Source of the DNA: Thiocystis minor
GTDB taxonomy: Bacteria; Pseudomonadota; Gammaproteobacteria; Chromatiales; Chromatiaceae
DNA length: 53,290 nucleotides
Assembly (NCBI RefSeq): GCF_016653465.1
Contig: NZ_NHSQ01000190.1
Location: forward strand, 1-53,290
Direction of reading: 5' to 3'
A program made the position numbers and the translations under genes. This document shows positions 17,426 through 28,088 of the stretch, piece by piece. The stretch's first letter is position 1; each line of letters opens with the position of its first letter. The notes under the pieces are model-generated. The model had not been told where the DNA came from and did no database searches. It saw only the letters and a list, made by a program, of their open reading frames with translations.

Positions 17426-17447
17426 TGGTGACTCAATGGTGACTCAA
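17426..17447. repeat. Two perfect 11-bp direct repeats next to tRNA-Pro
   Basis: TGGTGACTCAA occurs at 17426-17436 and again at 17437-17447 with no gap. The pair lies just outside the tRNA-Pro terminator, between the integrase genes and the tRNA. It could be a recombinase-binding site at the element end. Confidence 0.7.
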
Positions 17448-17452
17448 AGAAA

Positions 17453-17490
17453 AACGGCTTAGACCGATAAAGTCTAAACCGTTGTTTTTA
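17453..17490 (-). terminator. Terminator of tRNA-Pro, probably bidirectional
   Basis: Arms 17453-17464 and 17472-17483 form a 12-bp stem with one mismatch and a 7-base loop. T runs flank both sides, so it can end tRNA-Pro transcripts on the minus strand and element transcripts on the plus strand. Confidence 0.8.
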
Positions 17491-17568
<78 letters not shown>

Positions 17569-17580
17569 ATAAGATAAGTG

Positions 17581-17609
17581 ATCATAAAGCCTAACCCACC
17601 GAACGTCAA
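17581..17609 (-). promoter_or_regulatory. Promoter of tRNA-Pro
   Basis: On the minus strand, TTGACG (17609-17604) and TATGAT (17586-17581) are separated by 17 bases, close to the sigma-70 consensus, with the tRNA starting 13 bases later. The -35 box overlaps the stop codon of the merR-like gene. Confidence 0.75.
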
Positions 17610-17980
17610 CGCCGCAGTATCTGCAGAATCTCTTCAAGCTCAAGACGTAATTGGCGCAGAACCTGATGGGTCTGGTTCATGTCGTGCTTGGCGCCTTCTC
17701 CGCTCAATTGCTGGCGGGCGCCGCCGATGGTGAATCCCTGGTCGTACAGCAGGTTGCGAATCTGGCGCACGATCAAAACATCGTGGCGTTGGTAATAACG
17801 CCGGTTGCCGCGACGCTTGACCGGCTTGAGCTGCGGAAATTCCTGTTCCCAGTAGCGCAAGACGTGCGGTTTGACGCCACACAGCTCGCTGACTTCACCG
17901 ATGGTGAAGTAACGCTTGCCGGGAATCGGCGGGAGATCGCCGTCTCCTGGCTCGTCGCCACTAGCCATCGGTTCCAGCAT
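17606..17980 (-). CDS. MerR-family transcriptional regulator next to ihfA
   Basis: A 124-residue protein. Residues 22-90 are a MerR winged helix-turn-helix: [20 protein letters not shown], then [20 protein letters not shown]. The C-terminal part (about 95-124) is a short coiled-coil dimerisation helix ([20 protein letters not shown]). No metal-binding cysteines follow, so it is not a classic metal sensor. A MerR gene directly after ihfA is a conserved arrangement in gammaproteobacteria. The start lies within the ihfA 3' end; Met5 is an alternative start. Confidence 0.9.
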   Translation of the reverse strand: MLEPMASGDEPGDGDLPPIPGKRYFTIGEVSELCGVKPHVLRYWEQEFPQLKPVKRRGNRRYYQRHDVLIVRQIRNLLYDQGFTIGGARQQLSGEGAKHDMNQTHQVLRQLRLELEEILQILRR

Positions 17981-18260
17981 AGGCTTCCACCCGTGATTTG
18001 AGCTTCTGGCCCGGACGGAAGGTCACAACACGCCGCGCGGTGATGGGGATTTCCTCGCCAGTCTTGGGGTTGCGGCCCGGACGCTCGTTTTTCTCGCGCA
18101 GGTCGAAGTTGCCGAACCCGGACAGCTTGACCTGTTCCCCCCGCTCCAGAGCGGTGCGAATCTCCTCGAAAAACATCTCGACGATATCCTTGGCCTCGCG
18201 TTTGTTCAGGCCCAGTTCATCGAATAGATGTTCTGCCATTTCGGCTTTGGTCAACGCCAT
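17961..18260 (-). CDS. ihfA: Integration host factor subunit alpha
   Basis: A 99-residue DNA-bending protein that pairs with IHF-beta. The HU/IHF fold is complete: helices in [20 protein letters not shown], the [20 protein letters not shown] strand pair and the beta-arm with [12 protein letters not shown], where the Pro intercalates in DNA. The length is normal. It follows pheT by only 4 bases, as in other gammaproteobacteria, and overlaps the merR-like start by 20 bases. The stop is TAG, which matters for the amber question at the left end. IHF also assists many tyrosine integrases. Confidence 0.97.
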   Translation of the reverse strand: MALTKAEMAEHLFDELGLNKREAKDIVEMFFEEIRTALERGEQVKLSGFGNFDLREKNERPGRNPKTGEEIPITARRVVTFRPGQKLKSRVEAYAGTDG

Positions 18261-18264
18261 ACCT

Positions 18265-20643
18265 TCAATCCCTCAATCGTGCGTCAAGTTCGGAGGCTAG
18301 GCGGTTCAGGATCCGCCCCACCTCGACTTCAATGAGATCTTCCGTCAGTGTCTGGGAAGAAGACTGTAAAATCAATCCTAAAGCAAGACTTTTTCGTCCA
18401 GAATCGATGTTCTTGCCGGTATAGACATCGAACAGGATGACCTCGCGCAGCAGTTCCGTGGCGGCGGCGCGAACGCAGTCGGCGACCCTCTCGTAAGCGA
18501 TCTGTGCGTCGATGACGATCGCCAGATCGCGACGAATGCCAGGGAAACGCGAGATCGGCGCATAGCGGGGCAGGATGCCGTCCGCCAGCGGCGCCAGATC
18601 CAGCTCGAACAGAAAGGCGTCGCCGGTGAGATCGAGCTTGGCGGCCAGCGAGGGATGCAGCATCCCCATCAGACCCACGGGTTTCCCCGCACGCTCGATC
18701 CGGGCCGTCTGGCCCGGATGCAGGGCCGGATGCGCGCCGGCGACGAATCTGAATTGCGCGGGCGCGCCGGTCAGCGCCAGCAGGGCTTCCACGTCGGCCT
18801 TGAGGTCGTAAAAATCGACCTTGCCGGATTGCTCGCCCCACTGTTCGGGAGCGGCCGTGCCGATGACCAGACCGGCGAGCCCCGGCTCCTGTCGCAGACC
18901 GTCGGCGCCGATCCGAAACCGCAGACCGGACTCGAAGATTCGCACCCGCTCCAGTTGACGGGTCTGATTGTAACGGGCGGTCTGCAACAGGCCGGTCCAG
19001 AGGCTGGTGCGCATGGTGGAGAGTTCGGCGCTGATGGGGTTGGCCAACCGCAGGGTGTCGGCCTCGGGTTCGACCAGCGACTGGATCTCGGGGCTGACGA
19101 AGCTGTAGGTGATGACCTCGTGGAAACCGCGGTCGACCAGGGCCAGGCGCGCGCGGTCGAGATCGAACGCGGCCTCAGGCGTGGATTGGGTGACCGAGGC
19201 GGAACTGGCGTGGCTCACCGGGATGTTGTCGTAGCCATGGATGCGGCCGATGTCGGCAATCAGATCGACTTCGTGGACCAGATCGAAACGGGCGCTGGGT
19301 GGGGTGACCCGCCAGCCGTCAGCGAGAGGTTCGACGGTCATGCCCAGGCGTTCCAGCACATCGGTGATGGTCGTGGCGGGCAGTGCGAGCCCGAGAATCC
19401 GGGCGACGCGCGACTCGCGCAGATGCAGGGGTTCGCGGTGCGGCAGATGGGTCGCGTCGGCCACGTCCACCACCGGGCCGACCTCGCCGCCGACGATGTC
19501 CAGCAGGAGACGGGTCGCGCGCTCGATCGCGCGGACCTGGAGTTGGGGGTCGACGCCGCGCTCGAAACGGTGCGAGGAATCGGTATGAAAGCCGTAGCCG
19601 CGCGCCTTGCCGCTGATGGCGAGTGGCGCGAAAAAAGCGCTTTCGAGCAGGATGTCGCGGGTCTCGGGGCCAACGCCGGTCGCGGCGCCGCCCATGATGC
19701 CGGCCATGGCCACCGCCTGGTTCGCGTCGGCGATGACCAGCGTGTCCCCGCGCAGACCGGCCTCTTCGCCGTTGAGCAGCGCGAGCCGTTCGCCGGCCTG
19801 GGCCAGACGGACGTCGATCCCGCCGCGGAGTTTGGCGAGATCGAACCCGTGCATGGGCTGACCCAGTTCGAGCATGACGTAGTTGGTGACATCCACGACG
19901 GGGCTGATCGCGCGCAGTCCGGCGCGACGCAGGCGTTCCTGCATCCACACGGGCGTCGTGGCGGTCGGATCGATCTGGCGGATGACCCGGCAGACATAGC
20001 GGGGACAGGCGTCGGGGGCCAGCAGACGCACCGTCACGCGGTCGTCGCAGGTCGGCGCTACGGGTTGCACGGCGGGCGGGCGCAGCGGGACGCGGTTGAT
20101 GACCGCGACCTCGCGGGCGAGCCCGGCGATGCCGAGACAGTCGCCTCGATCCGGAGTCAGGTCGACCTCGATGCAGTGATCGTCCAGGGCCATCCAGGCG
20201 CGGAAATCCTCGCCAATCGGCGCGTCCGCCGCCAGGGGCAGGATGCCATCGGAGGTCTCGGCCAGTCCCAGTTCAGTAGCGGAGCAGATCATGCCGAAGG
20301 ATTCGACACCGCGCAGCTTGGCCTTTTTGATCTTGAAGTCGCCGGGCAGACAGGCGCCGACCGTGGCGACCGGAACCTTCATGCCCTCGGCGACATTGGC
20401 CGCGCCGCAGATGATCTGGAGCGGTTCGTCCTGGCCGAGATCGACCGTGCAGATGCGCAGCTTGGCGGCATCCGGATGGGGCGCGATGCGCTGCACCAGA
20501 CCGATCGAGACGCCGCTGAAGGCGGGGGCCGCCGGTTCGACGGCATCCACTTCCAGACCCGCCATGCTGAGCTGATCGGCCAATTGTTGTGTGTCGACCG
20601 GCGGATTCACCCACTCGCGCAGCCAAGCCTCACTGAATCGCAT
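18265..20643 (-). CDS. pheT: Phenylalanyl-tRNA synthetase beta subunit
   Basis: A 792-residue subunit of the alpha2-beta2 synthetase that charges tRNA-Phe. The N-terminal tRNA-binding (EMAP-like) domain is at about 40-150, followed by the B3/B4 editing region, the B5 domain and the C-terminal ferredoxin-fold anticodon-binding domain (about 700-792, [20 protein letters not shown]). Length and domain order are typical. It is cotranscribed with pheS upstream (191-base gap) and ihfA downstream. Confidence 0.97.
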   Translation of the reverse strand: MRFSEAWLREWVNPPVDTQQLADQLSMAGLEVDAVEPAAPAFSGVSIGLVQRIAPHPDAAKLRICTVDLGQDEPLQIICGAANVAEGMKVPVATVGACLPGDFKIKKAKLRGVESFGMICSATELGLAETSDGILPLAADAPIGEDFRAWMALDDHCIEVDLTPDRGDCLGIAGLAREVAVINRVPLRPPAVQPVAPTCDDRVTVRLLAPDACPRYVCRVIRQIDPTATTPVWMQERLRRAGLRAISPVVDVTNYVMLELGQPMHGFDLAKLRGGIDVRLAQAGERLALLNGEEAGLRGDTLVIADANQAVAMAGIMGGAATGVGPETRDILLESAFFAPLAISGKARGYGFHTDSSHRFERGVDPQLQVRAIERATRLLLDIVGGEVGPVVDVADATHLPHREPLHLRESRVARILGLALPATTITDVLERLGMTVEPLADGWRVTPPSARFDLVHEVDLIADIGRIHGYDNIPVSHASSASVTQSTPEAAFDLDRARLALVDRGFHEVITYSFVSPEIQSLVEPEADTLRLANPISAELSTMRTSLWTGLLQTARYNQTRQLERVRIFESGLRFRIGADGLRQEPGLAGLVIGTAAPEQWGEQSGKVDFYDLKADVEALLALTGAPAQFRFVAGAHPALHPGQTARIERAGKPVGLMGMLHPSLAAKLDLTGDAFLFELDLAPLADGILPRYAPISRFPGIRRDLAIVIDAQIAYERVADCVRAAATELLREVILFDVYTGKNIDSGRKSLALGLILQSSSQTLTEDLIEVEVGRILNRLASELDARLRD

Positions 20644-20692
20644 GTCCCCTTACCCATATTCGATTTTCAATGCGCGCGGCGAATTGAAAGGA

Positions 20693-20734
20693 GTTGTCAG
20701 TTGTCAGTTGTCAGTTGTCAGTTGTCAGTTGTCA
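20693..20734. repeat. Six tandem copies of a 7-base repeat between pheS and pheT
   Basis: The unit GTTGTCA occurs six times without interruption. It lies in the pheS-pheT spacer. Seven is not a multiple of three, but the repeat is outside both genes, so copy changes would alter only spacer length. Confidence 0.95.
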
Positions 20735-20833
20735 ACGACACGAATACTTGTGAATCGACGACGATCCGTGATCGTCGCTGGAATCGCGAATGGAAATGCC
20801 GCGTGAAACGGACCGTTTCCAACGGACAAACCA

Positions 20834-21868
<1,035 letters not shown>

Positions 21869-21892
21869 TTAAACCCGCAACGTTGAATCTGG

Positions 21893-21979
21893 TTAAACCG
21901 CGTCGACTCAGACGCCAGCAAGCTCGGACGAGGCCAAGCCAATTCACAAACGATGCCTATCACGCCAGACGCGGTTTAA
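21893..21979 (-). promoter_or_regulatory. Leader region of pheS with long-range inverted repeat
   Basis: Arms 21893-21903 and 21969-21979 are perfect 11-bp complements (TTAAACCGCGT type) separated by 65 bases, just upstream of pheS. The arm next to pheS would become free or paired depending on the folding of the intervening leader. No ribosomal leader peptide is evident. Confidence 0.5.
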
Positions 21980-21989
21980 TGTCGCAAAC

Positions 21990-22021
21990 GAAAAGAGGGA
22001 AAGACCTGGGCCTTCCCCTCT
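21990..22021 (-). terminator. Terminator or attenuator between rplT and pheS
   Basis: Arms 21994-22006 and 22009-22021 form a G/C-rich stem with two wobble positions. On the minus strand it is followed by TTTTC. Its place 36 bases after rplT suggests partial termination before pheST. Confidence 0.7.
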
Positions 22022-22056
22022 CTGTCGATGGCGGACGCGGACGGAATGGCGTCGAA

Positions 22057-22413
22057 TCAGGCCAAGGCCGTCTTCGCCTGTTCGGCAAGCGCCGCGAAGA
22101 CGACGCTGTCATGGTAGGCGACATCCGCCAGCATCTTGCGATCAACCTCGATCCCGGCCTTTTTGAGACCGTCGATCAGGCGGCTGTAGGACAGACCGTT
22201 CTCGCGCGCCGCCGCGTTGATACGGGCGATCCAGAGGGTACGGAACTGGCGCTTCTTCTGGCGACGGTCGCGGTAGGCATACTGTCCGGCCTTGATGACG
22301 GCCTGCTTGGCAACCCGATAGACCTTACTGCGGGCGCCATAATAGCCCTTGGCCTGGTCCAGCAGCTTTTTATGTCGGGCATGGGCGGTTACGCCGCGTT
22401 TTACTCTTGGCAT
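22057..22413 (-). CDS. rplT: 50S ribosomal protein L20
   Basis: A 118-residue protein of normal length with the conserved start [20 protein letters not shown] and the segment [20 protein letters not shown]. It binds 23S rRNA early in 50S assembly. In other gammaproteobacteria L20 also represses the rpmI-rplT mRNA. It lies 32 bases after rpmI. Confidence 0.98.
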   Translation of the reverse strand: MPRVKRGVTAHARHKKLLDQAKGYYGARSKVYRVAKQAVIKAGQYAYRDRRQKKRQFRTLWIARINAAARENGLSYSRLIDGLKKAGIEVDRKMLADVAYHDSVVFAALAEQAKTALA

Positions 22414-22445
22414 CCTGAATCTCCGATCGCTTCGTCAAGCGCGTT

Positions 22446-22643
22446 TTAACAGTAGGGAATCATCCGCAGCGCGGAACGAACATCCGACTTATGCAGCCGC
22501 TTGGGCGCGCGTAACTGGCGCTTCCGCTTGGTGGGCTTCTTGGTCAGGATGTGGCGCCGGTGGGATGAGTGGCACTTGACGTCACCGGAGGCGGTGCGCT
22601 TGAAGCGCTTCGCGGCTCCGCGATTGGTTTTAATCTTGGGCAT
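22446..22643 (-). CDS. rpmI: 50S ribosomal protein L35
   Basis: A 65-residue basic protein: [20 protein letters not shown], then [15 protein letters not shown], typical of L35. The spacer to infC (147 bases) could hold the L20 autoregulatory site known in relatives, but I cannot draw its fold with confidence. Confidence 0.97.
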   Translation of the reverse strand: MPKIKTNRGAAKRFKRTASGDVKCHSSHRRHILTKKPTKRKRQLRAPKRLHKSDVRSALRMIPYC

Positions 22644-22790
22644 TTTTCTTCACTTCGCGATTGATCGATGATTTTGATGCGACGACGGCATTTGCCGTTG
22701 ACTGATTGACGCATCGGATGCCGATGGCACCCGATGCCAGACGACTGGACACCCGGAACGATTTGCTCCGAGGCCAACGTCCGATCGCCG

Positions 22791-23309
22791 CTATTTCTTT
22801 TTGGGTCCCAGCACCATGACCATCTGACGCCCTTCCATGAGCGGCTGTTGCTCGACGATGCTGAGCGGGGACAAATCACCCTCGATGCGCTTGAGCAGAT
22901 CCAAGCCGAGTTCGCGGTGGGCATGTTCGCGCCCACGAAAGCGCATGGTGACCTTGGCCTTATCCCCTTCCTGGAGGAAACGGGTCAGGTTGCGTAGTTT
23001 GACCTGATAGTCTCCCTCGTCCGTGCCTGGACGAAATTTCACTTCCTTGATCTGAACCTGCTTCTGTTTTTTCTTGGCTTCGTTTTTCTTCTTCTTCTGA
23101 TCGAAGAGAAACCGTCCGAAATCCATCAACCGACAAACCGGCGGATCTTCCGTCGGCACGATCTCGACAAGGTCCATGCCCGCCGTGACGGCCATTTCCA
23201 GGGCCTCGCGGGTATTGACGACCCCGACCTGATGTCCATCCGCGCCGATCAGCCGGACCTCCGGTACGTTGATCTCCTTGTTGACGCGGTTTCTCTTTGG
23301 TGCAGCGAT
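22791..23309 (-). CDS. infC: Translation initiation factor IF-3, AUC start
   Basis: A 172-residue factor that binds the 30S subunit and checks initiator tRNA and start codons. The N-domain is [20 protein letters not shown], the linker is the lysine-rich [15 protein letters not shown], and the C-domain has [17 protein letters not shown] place the start at ATC 23309-23307 because GGAGGA (23322-23317) sits 7 bases upstream and the family begins near AAPKRNR. The GTG at 23330 would put the Shine-Dalgarno sequence inside the gene. AUU/AUC starts let IF-3 repress its own gene. Confidence 0.92.
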   Translation of the reverse strand: MAAPKRNRVNKEINVPEVRLIGADGHQVGVVNTREALEMAVTAGMDLVEIVPTEDPPVCRLMDFGRFLFDQKKKKNEAKKKQKQVQIKEVKFRPGTDEGDYQVKLRNLTRFLQEGDKAKVTMRFRGREHAHRELGLDLLKRIEGDLSPLSIVEQQPLMEGRQMVMVLGPKKK

Positions 23310-23383
23310 AGCAGGTTCCTCCAAAAACACAAATGAAAACGGCCGGGTAACCGCGCTCGCGGTCGCCCTCGCCGAGCCGAACG

Positions 23384-25303
23384 TTAGTGGATTCGGTTCG
23401 CGACCTCTTCCCGCAGGCGCCCGATGAAGGCGTCGAGTTCGAGAATTCCGAGATCCTGGCCCTGACGGTCGCGCACGGCGACGGAGCGGGTTTCGACCTC
23501 GCGATCGCCGACCACGATCAGATAGGGCACGCGTTGCAGGGTGTGCTCGCGGATTTTAAAGCCGATCTTCTCGTTTCTCAAGTCGATTTCGGCACGGAAG
23601 CCCTTACCGCGCAAGGTCTTAGCGACCTCCTTGACATAGTCCGCCTGACGGTCGGTGATATTGAGCACCACCGCCTGAACCGGTGCCAGCCAGAGCGGAA
23701 ACAACCCCGCGTAGTGTTCGATCAGAATCCCGATAAAGCGCTCGATCGACCCCAGGATGGCGCGATGGATCATCACCGGGGTCTGCTTGCTGTTGTCCTC
23801 GGCGATATAGTGCGCGCCAAGACGGCCCGGCATGGAAAAATCGACCTGGATGGTACCGCATTGCCAGGCGCGGCCGATGCTGTCGTGCAGGGTGAATTCG
23901 ATCTTGGGGCCATAGAACGCGCCCTCCCCCGGCTGCACCCGGAACCTCAGCCCCTTGTCGGTCAGCGAGCGTTCGAGCGCCGCCTCGGCCTTGTCCCAGA
24001 GTTCGTCGGCGCCGACCCGCTGCTCGGGCCGCAACGAGAGGGCCAGATCGATGTCGGTAAAACCGAAATCCCGATAGGTCTCGAACACCATGTCGATGAG
24101 CGTCGCGACCTCGGGCTGAAGCTGGGTCTCGGTGCAGAACACATGGGCGTCGTCCTGCGTGAAGCGGCGCGCGCGCATCAGGCCATGCAGGGTGCCGGAG
24201 GGTTCGTTGCGGTGAACCACGCCGAACTCGGCGATCCGCAGCGGCAGGTCGCGGTAACTCTTGAGACCCTGATTATAGAGCTGGATATGGCCGGGACAGT
24301 TCATCGGCTTGATGGCGTAATCGCGGTCATCGAGCTGAGTCGTGAACATGCCGCCGGCGAATTTGTCCCAATGGCCGGAACGCTCCCACAAGGAACGATC
24401 AAGGACTTGAGGCGTCTCGACTTCCTGGTAGCCGTATTCGTCGAGCTTCTCGCGCATATAGGCTTCGGCGAGACGATAGACGGTCCGCCCCTTGGCGTGC
24501 CAGAAAGCCATGCCCGGCGCTTCGTCCTGAAAATGAAAGAGATCGAGCTGCTTGCCGAGTTTGCGGTGATCGCGCTTCTCGGCTTCTTCCAGGCGAGCCA
24601 GATAGGCGGTCAGTTCTTTTTTGTCGCGCCAGGCGGTGCCATAGATGCGCTGGAGCATGGCGTTATTGGAGTCGCCACGCCAATAGGCACCCGCCAGCTT
24701 GGTGAGCGTGAAACCGTTGCCGAGCTTGCCGGTGCTAGGGAGATGCGGGCCGCGGCAGACATCGAACCAATCGCCTTGACGGTAGATGGAAACCGCCTCG
24801 CCCTCGGGGATGATGTCCTCGATAATCTCGACCTTGTAGCGCTCGCCCAGTTCGCCGAAGCGACGCTTAGCCTCTTCCCGATCCCAGACCTCGCGCATGA
24901 TCGGCAGGTCGCGCTTCACGATCTCGTGCATGCGCGTCTCGATGCGTTCCAGATCCTCGGGCGTGAAGGGTTCGTCGCGGGCGAAGTCGTAATAGAAGCC
25001 GTTTTCGATCGCCGGCCCGATGGTCACCTGGGTGCCGGGATAGAGTTCCTGAACCGCCTGCGCCATGACATGCGCGGCATCGTGGCGCAGCAACTCCAGT
25101 GCCGTTGCCTCGTCCCGGCTGGTGACGATGGCGAGTTCGGCATCGTGTTCGACCAAAAAGGAAGTATCGACCAGCGCCCCGTCGACGCGCCCGGCAAGCG
25201 CGGCCTTGGCGAGACCCGAACCAATGGAAGCGGCGACCTCATGGACGGTGACGGGTTGCTCGAACGGACGCTGGGAGCCATCGGGAAGGGTGATCAGAGG
25301 CAT
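23384..25303 (-). CDS. thrS: Threonyl-tRNA synthetase
   Basis: A 639-residue class II synthetase. Residues 1-62 are the TGS domain. The N2 editing domain follows, with the [11 protein letters not shown] motif near residue 75. The catalytic core has the zinc ligand Cys in MNCPGH and motif 2 near [20 protein letters not shown]; the C-terminal anticodon-binding domain ends near GILELDAFI. It is the first gene of the minus-strand block. In E. coli ThrS represses its own mRNA through a tRNA-like leader; the 180 bases upstream here hold a long inverted repeat, but I cannot assign it. Confidence 0.97.
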   Translation of the reverse strand: MPLITLPDGSQRPFEQPVTVHEVAASIGSGLAKAALAGRVDGALVDTSFLVEHDAELAIVTSRDEATALELLRHDAAHVMAQAVQELYPGTQVTIGPAIENGFYYDFARDEPFTPEDLERIETRMHEIVKRDLPIMREVWDREEAKRRFGELGERYKVEIIEDIIPEGEAVSIYRQGDWFDVCRGPHLPSTGKLGNGFTLTKLAGAYWRGDSNNAMLQRIYGTAWRDKKELTAYLARLEEAEKRDHRKLGKQLDLFHFQDEAPGMAFWHAKGRTVYRLAEAYMREKLDEYGYQEVETPQVLDRSLWERSGHWDKFAGGMFTTQLDDRDYAIKPMNCPGHIQLYNQGLKSYRDLPLRIAEFGVVHRNEPSGTLHGLMRARRFTQDDAHVFCTETQLQPEVATLIDMVFETYRDFGFTDIDLALSLRPEQRVGADELWDKAEAALERSLTDKGLRFRVQPGEGAFYGPKIEFTLHDSIGRAWQCGTIQVDFSMPGRLGAHYIAEDNSKQTPVMIHRAILGSIERFIGILIEHYAGLFPLWLAPVQAVVLNITDRQADYVKEVAKTLRGKGFRAEIDLRNEKIGFKIREHTLQRVPYLIVVGDREVETRSVAVRDRQGQDLGILELDAFIGRLREEVANRIH

Positions 25304-25409
25304 GTCGAATCCTAAGAGTTCAGTGGTGATCGATACGAGGGATCACGTGAGTCGTTCAGTGCGGCCCAATCGTTGCGGAACGCGGACTTGATGGGCAACA
25401 AAAAAGCTA

Positions 25410-25473
25410 TCTGCCTTCAGCGATTGACTCTCAGCCTTGACGTGACGCTGAAAGCTGATTGCTGAAGGCAGAC
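25410..25473. repeat. Inverted repeat between thrS and tRNA-Val
   Basis: CTGCCTTCAGC near 25410 pairs with GCTGAAGGCAG near 25462, with further TCAGC/GCTGA pairing inside. It could end the tRNA-Val transcript on the minus strand or be an intergenic repeat. No T run is evident. Confidence 0.5.
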
Positions 25474-25483
25474 AGCCAGTATT

Positions 25484-25560
25484 TGGTAGGCGCGATTGGA
25501 CTCGAACCAACGACCCCCACCATGTCAAGGTGGTGCTCTAACCAGCTGAGCTACGCGCCT
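25484..25560 (-). tRNA. tRNA-Val(GAC)
   Basis: Complete cloverleaf on the minus strand: acceptor AGGCGCG/CGCGCCT, anticodon arm CCACC/GGTGG with loop TTGACAT (anticodon GAC), and T arm with GTTCGAGTC. Discriminator A and encoded CCA are at 25487-25484. A weak sigma-70-like promoter (TTGCGG, 17 bases, TACATT) lies upstream on the minus strand. Confidence 0.97.
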
Positions 25561-25613
25561 GTCGTTAAGAGCTGGGAAATGTACAGAAACCGTCGCCGAA
25601 CCGCAAGCATTTT

Positions 25614-25641
25614 TTGCGACGATCCGCGACCTGACTATACT
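25614..25641 (+). promoter_or_regulatory. Candidate promoter of the fumarase gene
   Basis: TTGCGA (25614-25619) and TATACT (25636-25641) are 16 bases apart, and the gene starts 35 bases later. It overlaps the divergent tRNA-Val promoter region. Confidence 0.5.
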
Positions 25642-25676
25642 GACTGTCTTCGTCAGCCTCAATCCAGGCAAACCCG

Positions 25677-27209
25677 ATGACCATCATCCGCGAGACCGAT
25701 TTTATCGAGAGCATCGCCGATGCGCTCCAGTTCATTTCCTACTATCACCCGCGCGACTACATCCAGGCACTGGCCGCCGCCTACACGACCGAGGAATCCC
25801 CGGCGGCCCGCGACGCCATGGCCCAGATCCTGGTCAATTCGCGGATGTGCGCGGAAGGACATCGTCCGATCTGCCAGGACACCGGCATGGTGGTCGTCTT
25901 CCTGAAGATCGGCATGAATGTGCGTTGGGAAGCAACGCGAAGCGTGCAGGCAATGGTCGACGAGGGCGTGCGTCGAGCCTATCGGGATCCCGACAACCTG
26001 CTGCGCGCATCCATGGTCTCGCCGCCGATCGGTGCCCGCAAGAATACCGGAGACAATACGCCGGCAGTAGTCCACATGGAGCTTGTGCCAGGCGATACAG
26101 TTGAGGTGCGACTGGCCGCCAAGGGTGGCGGCTCCGAGAACAAATCCAAGTTCGCCATTCTCAATCCGAGCGACAGCCTGGTCGATTGGGTGCTGAAAAC
26201 GGTCCCCACCATGGGGGCCGGCTGGTGTCCGCCCGGCATGCTCGGTATCGGTATCGGCGGCTCGTCGGAGAAGGCGATGCTGCTGGCCAAGGAGTCCTTG
26301 CTCGGACCGATCGACATCCATGAACTCAAGACACGCGGCCCCTCCGGCCCCATTGAGGAATTGCGCCTGGAACTCTATGAGAAAGTCAACGGGCTCGGCA
26401 TCGGCGCTCAGGGGCTAGGCGGCCTGACCACGGTGCTGGATGTCAAGATCCTGACCTATCCGACCCACGCAGCCTCACTCCCTGTTGCCATTATCCCCAA
26501 TTGCGCAGCCACCCGACATCTGGAGTTTACCCTGGATGGCTCGGGTCCGGTGACATTGACGCCGCCAAGTCTGGACGACTGGCCCGAGATCGTCTGGGAT
26601 GCCGCCACCGGCGCGCGCCGGATCGATCTCGACGCCATCACGCGCGAGGAAATCGCCACCTGGAAACCCGGCGAACGGCTTCTGCTCTCCGGCAAACTGC
26701 TGACCGGGCGCGACGCCGCGCACCAGCGCATCGCCGACCTGCTCGACCGGGGCGAACCGTTGCCAGACGGGGTCGATCTGCACAATCGGTTCATCTACTA
26801 TGTCGGCCCGGTCGATCCAGTGCGCGACGAGGTGGTCGGCCCCGCCGGCCCCACCACGGCCACCCGCATGGACAAATTCACCGAACGGATGCTCGGCGCA
26901 ACCGGATTGATCGGCATGATCGGCAAGGCCGAGCGCGGCCCGACGGCCATCGAGTCGATCAAACGCCATGGCGCCGTCTATCTGATGGCCGTCGGCGGCG
27001 CGGCCTATCTGGTCGCCAGGGCGATCAAAAGCTCCCGCCCGATCGCCTTCGCGGATCTCGGGATGGAAGCGATCCGCGAATTCGAGGTCGCGGACATGCC
27101 GGTCACGGTCGCGGTCGACAGCCGGGGCGAATCGGTTCACCAGACCGGCCCGGCCGAATGGCAGAGCAGGATCGGGCTGATCCCAGTCGAAGTTATGCCT
27201 CAGTCGTGA
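25677..27209 (+). CDS. Class I fumarate hydratase (iron-sulfur type)
   Basis: A 510-residue fused alpha-beta enzyme that interconverts fumarate and malate in the TCA cycle. The N-terminal Fumerase domain has PICQDTGM near residue 65 and SENKSKFA with the conserved Ser-Glu-Asn; further cysteines in GWCPPGMLGIGIGG and IPNCAATRH can ligate the [4Fe-4S] cluster. The Fumerase_C domain starts near residue 315 (LLLSGKLLTGRDAAHQR) and includes GPTTATRMDKFTERML. Such enzymes are oxygen-sensitive, which fits an anaerobic or microaerobic life. The gene is monocistronic by spacing. Confidence 0.93.
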   Translation: MTIIRETDFIESIADALQFISYYHPRDYIQALAAAYTTEESPAARDAMAQILVNSRMCAEGHRPICQDTGMVVVFLKIGMNVRWEATRSVQAMVDEGVRRAYRDPDNLLRASMVSPPIGARKNTGDNTPAVVHMELVPGDTVEVRLAAKGGGSENKSKFAILNPSDSLVDWVLKTVPTMGAGWCPPGMLGIGIGGSSEKAMLLAKESLLGPIDIHELKTRGPSGPIEELRLELYEKVNGLGIGAQGLGGLTTVLDVKILTYPTHAASLPVAIIPNCAATRHLEFTLDGSGPVTLTPPSLDDWPEIVWDAATGARRIDLDAITREEIATWKPGERLLLSGKLLTGRDAAHQRIADLLDRGEPLPDGVDLHNRFIYYVGPVDPVRDEVVGPAGPTTATRMDKFTERMLGATGLIGMIGKAERGPTAIESIKRHGAVYLMAVGGAAYLVARAIKSSRPIAFADLGMEAIREFEVADMPVTVAVDSRGESVHQTGPAEWQSRIGLIPVEVMPQS

Positions 27210-27440
27210 CGAACTCCATCGGAACAGCACCCCAGCGGCGTCAAGCTCCCGCATACCAGCCTGATCGAAGAAGCTGTTTGGAACTCCCCTCTCAAGCCAA
27301 TCGGTTGGACATCAATTTGATCATCGCCAGATGAATCCAAGATCACTCCGGAAAGCCGGAAACCGAGATGCCCGTCTTTTCGGAAATGATGAAAATAGCA
27401 AATCCCGCTTCTTCGTCAACCGCCGCACCGGAGAACCAAG

Positions 27441-28022
27441 ATGACCTCGCGCTTCTTGATCCGCTACACCACGATCTGCCTGACGGCCCTCCTCCTTGGA
27501 GCCTGTCAAACACTCGTCCGCGAGTCCGTTTCGGGCGACTGGATGGAAATCCCGCCAGGGAGCGCGCTACGGCTTAAACAACCGATCCAGATCCCGCCCG
27601 GCCGCACCCGCGCTTACTTTGCCGCGGGCCGCGCGACGGCCACGGGGACAAGTTGCGTGATCGAGGTCAGACGCCTCGCCCCAGACGAGAGCCAGACGAT
27701 CCAGGCCGGCCGATACGGGATCACGCGCGTTCAGGATTATGTGGCTCTGGTCTCCAGCGTGGATCGTCCTCCCGGCGCGGATGGCAACGTCCGGTTTCAG
27801 TTCGCGAGCCATGGCGACAGCGGGGGGTCGCCGATGGTCCGGTTCGGCTATCATTTCTGGCTCGATCACCGCCAGGATCCCAACCTGATGCGCATTACCT
27901 GTCTCGGGCGCCACGACGATCCGGCCTCCACGCGCCCGCCGACCCTGGTTGAAATCCAGGCGGTCTTAGGCGATCAGGCGACACTTGAACTGGCTGGCGC
28001 GGCGACGATGCCGGGATCCTGA
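27441..28022 (+). CDS. Lipoprotein, unknown function
   Basis: A 193-residue protein with a lipoprotein signal; LLGAC places the lipidated Cys at residue 22. The mature domain is rich in beta strands (IPPGRTRAYFAAGRA, CVIEVRRL, VRFQFASHGDSGG, MRITCLGRHDD). I do not recognise a named family. GGAG lies 8 bases before ATG 27441. A small membrane-protein gene follows after 66 bases. Confidence 0.72.
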   Translation: MTSRFLIRYTTICLTALLLGACQTLVRESVSGDWMEIPPGSALRLKQPIQIPPGRTRAYFAAGRATATGTSCVIEVRRLAPDESQTIQAGRYGITRVQDYVALVSSVDRPPGADGNVRFQFASHGDSGGSPMVRFGYHFWLDHRQDPNLMRITCLGRHDDPASTRPPTLVEIQAVLGDQATLELAGAATMPGS

Positions 28023-28088
28023 CCGCCGGTCCAGTGGCGCTTTTGCCTACCGAGCTGATTTGGTCTGAATGCGGCGCGTCATTCCCTG

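Noticed and set aside
20693-20734. Possible CRISPR-like repeat
   Set aside because: Units are 7 bases with no spacers; it is a simple tandem repeat.
23387-25315. 642-codon open frame on the plus strand over thrS
   Set aside because: Mirror frame; all synthetase motifs are on the minus strand.
25410-25473. Possible T-box riboswitch for thrS
   Set aside because: I could not find the T-box sequence or specifier stem; gammaproteobacteria rarely use it.
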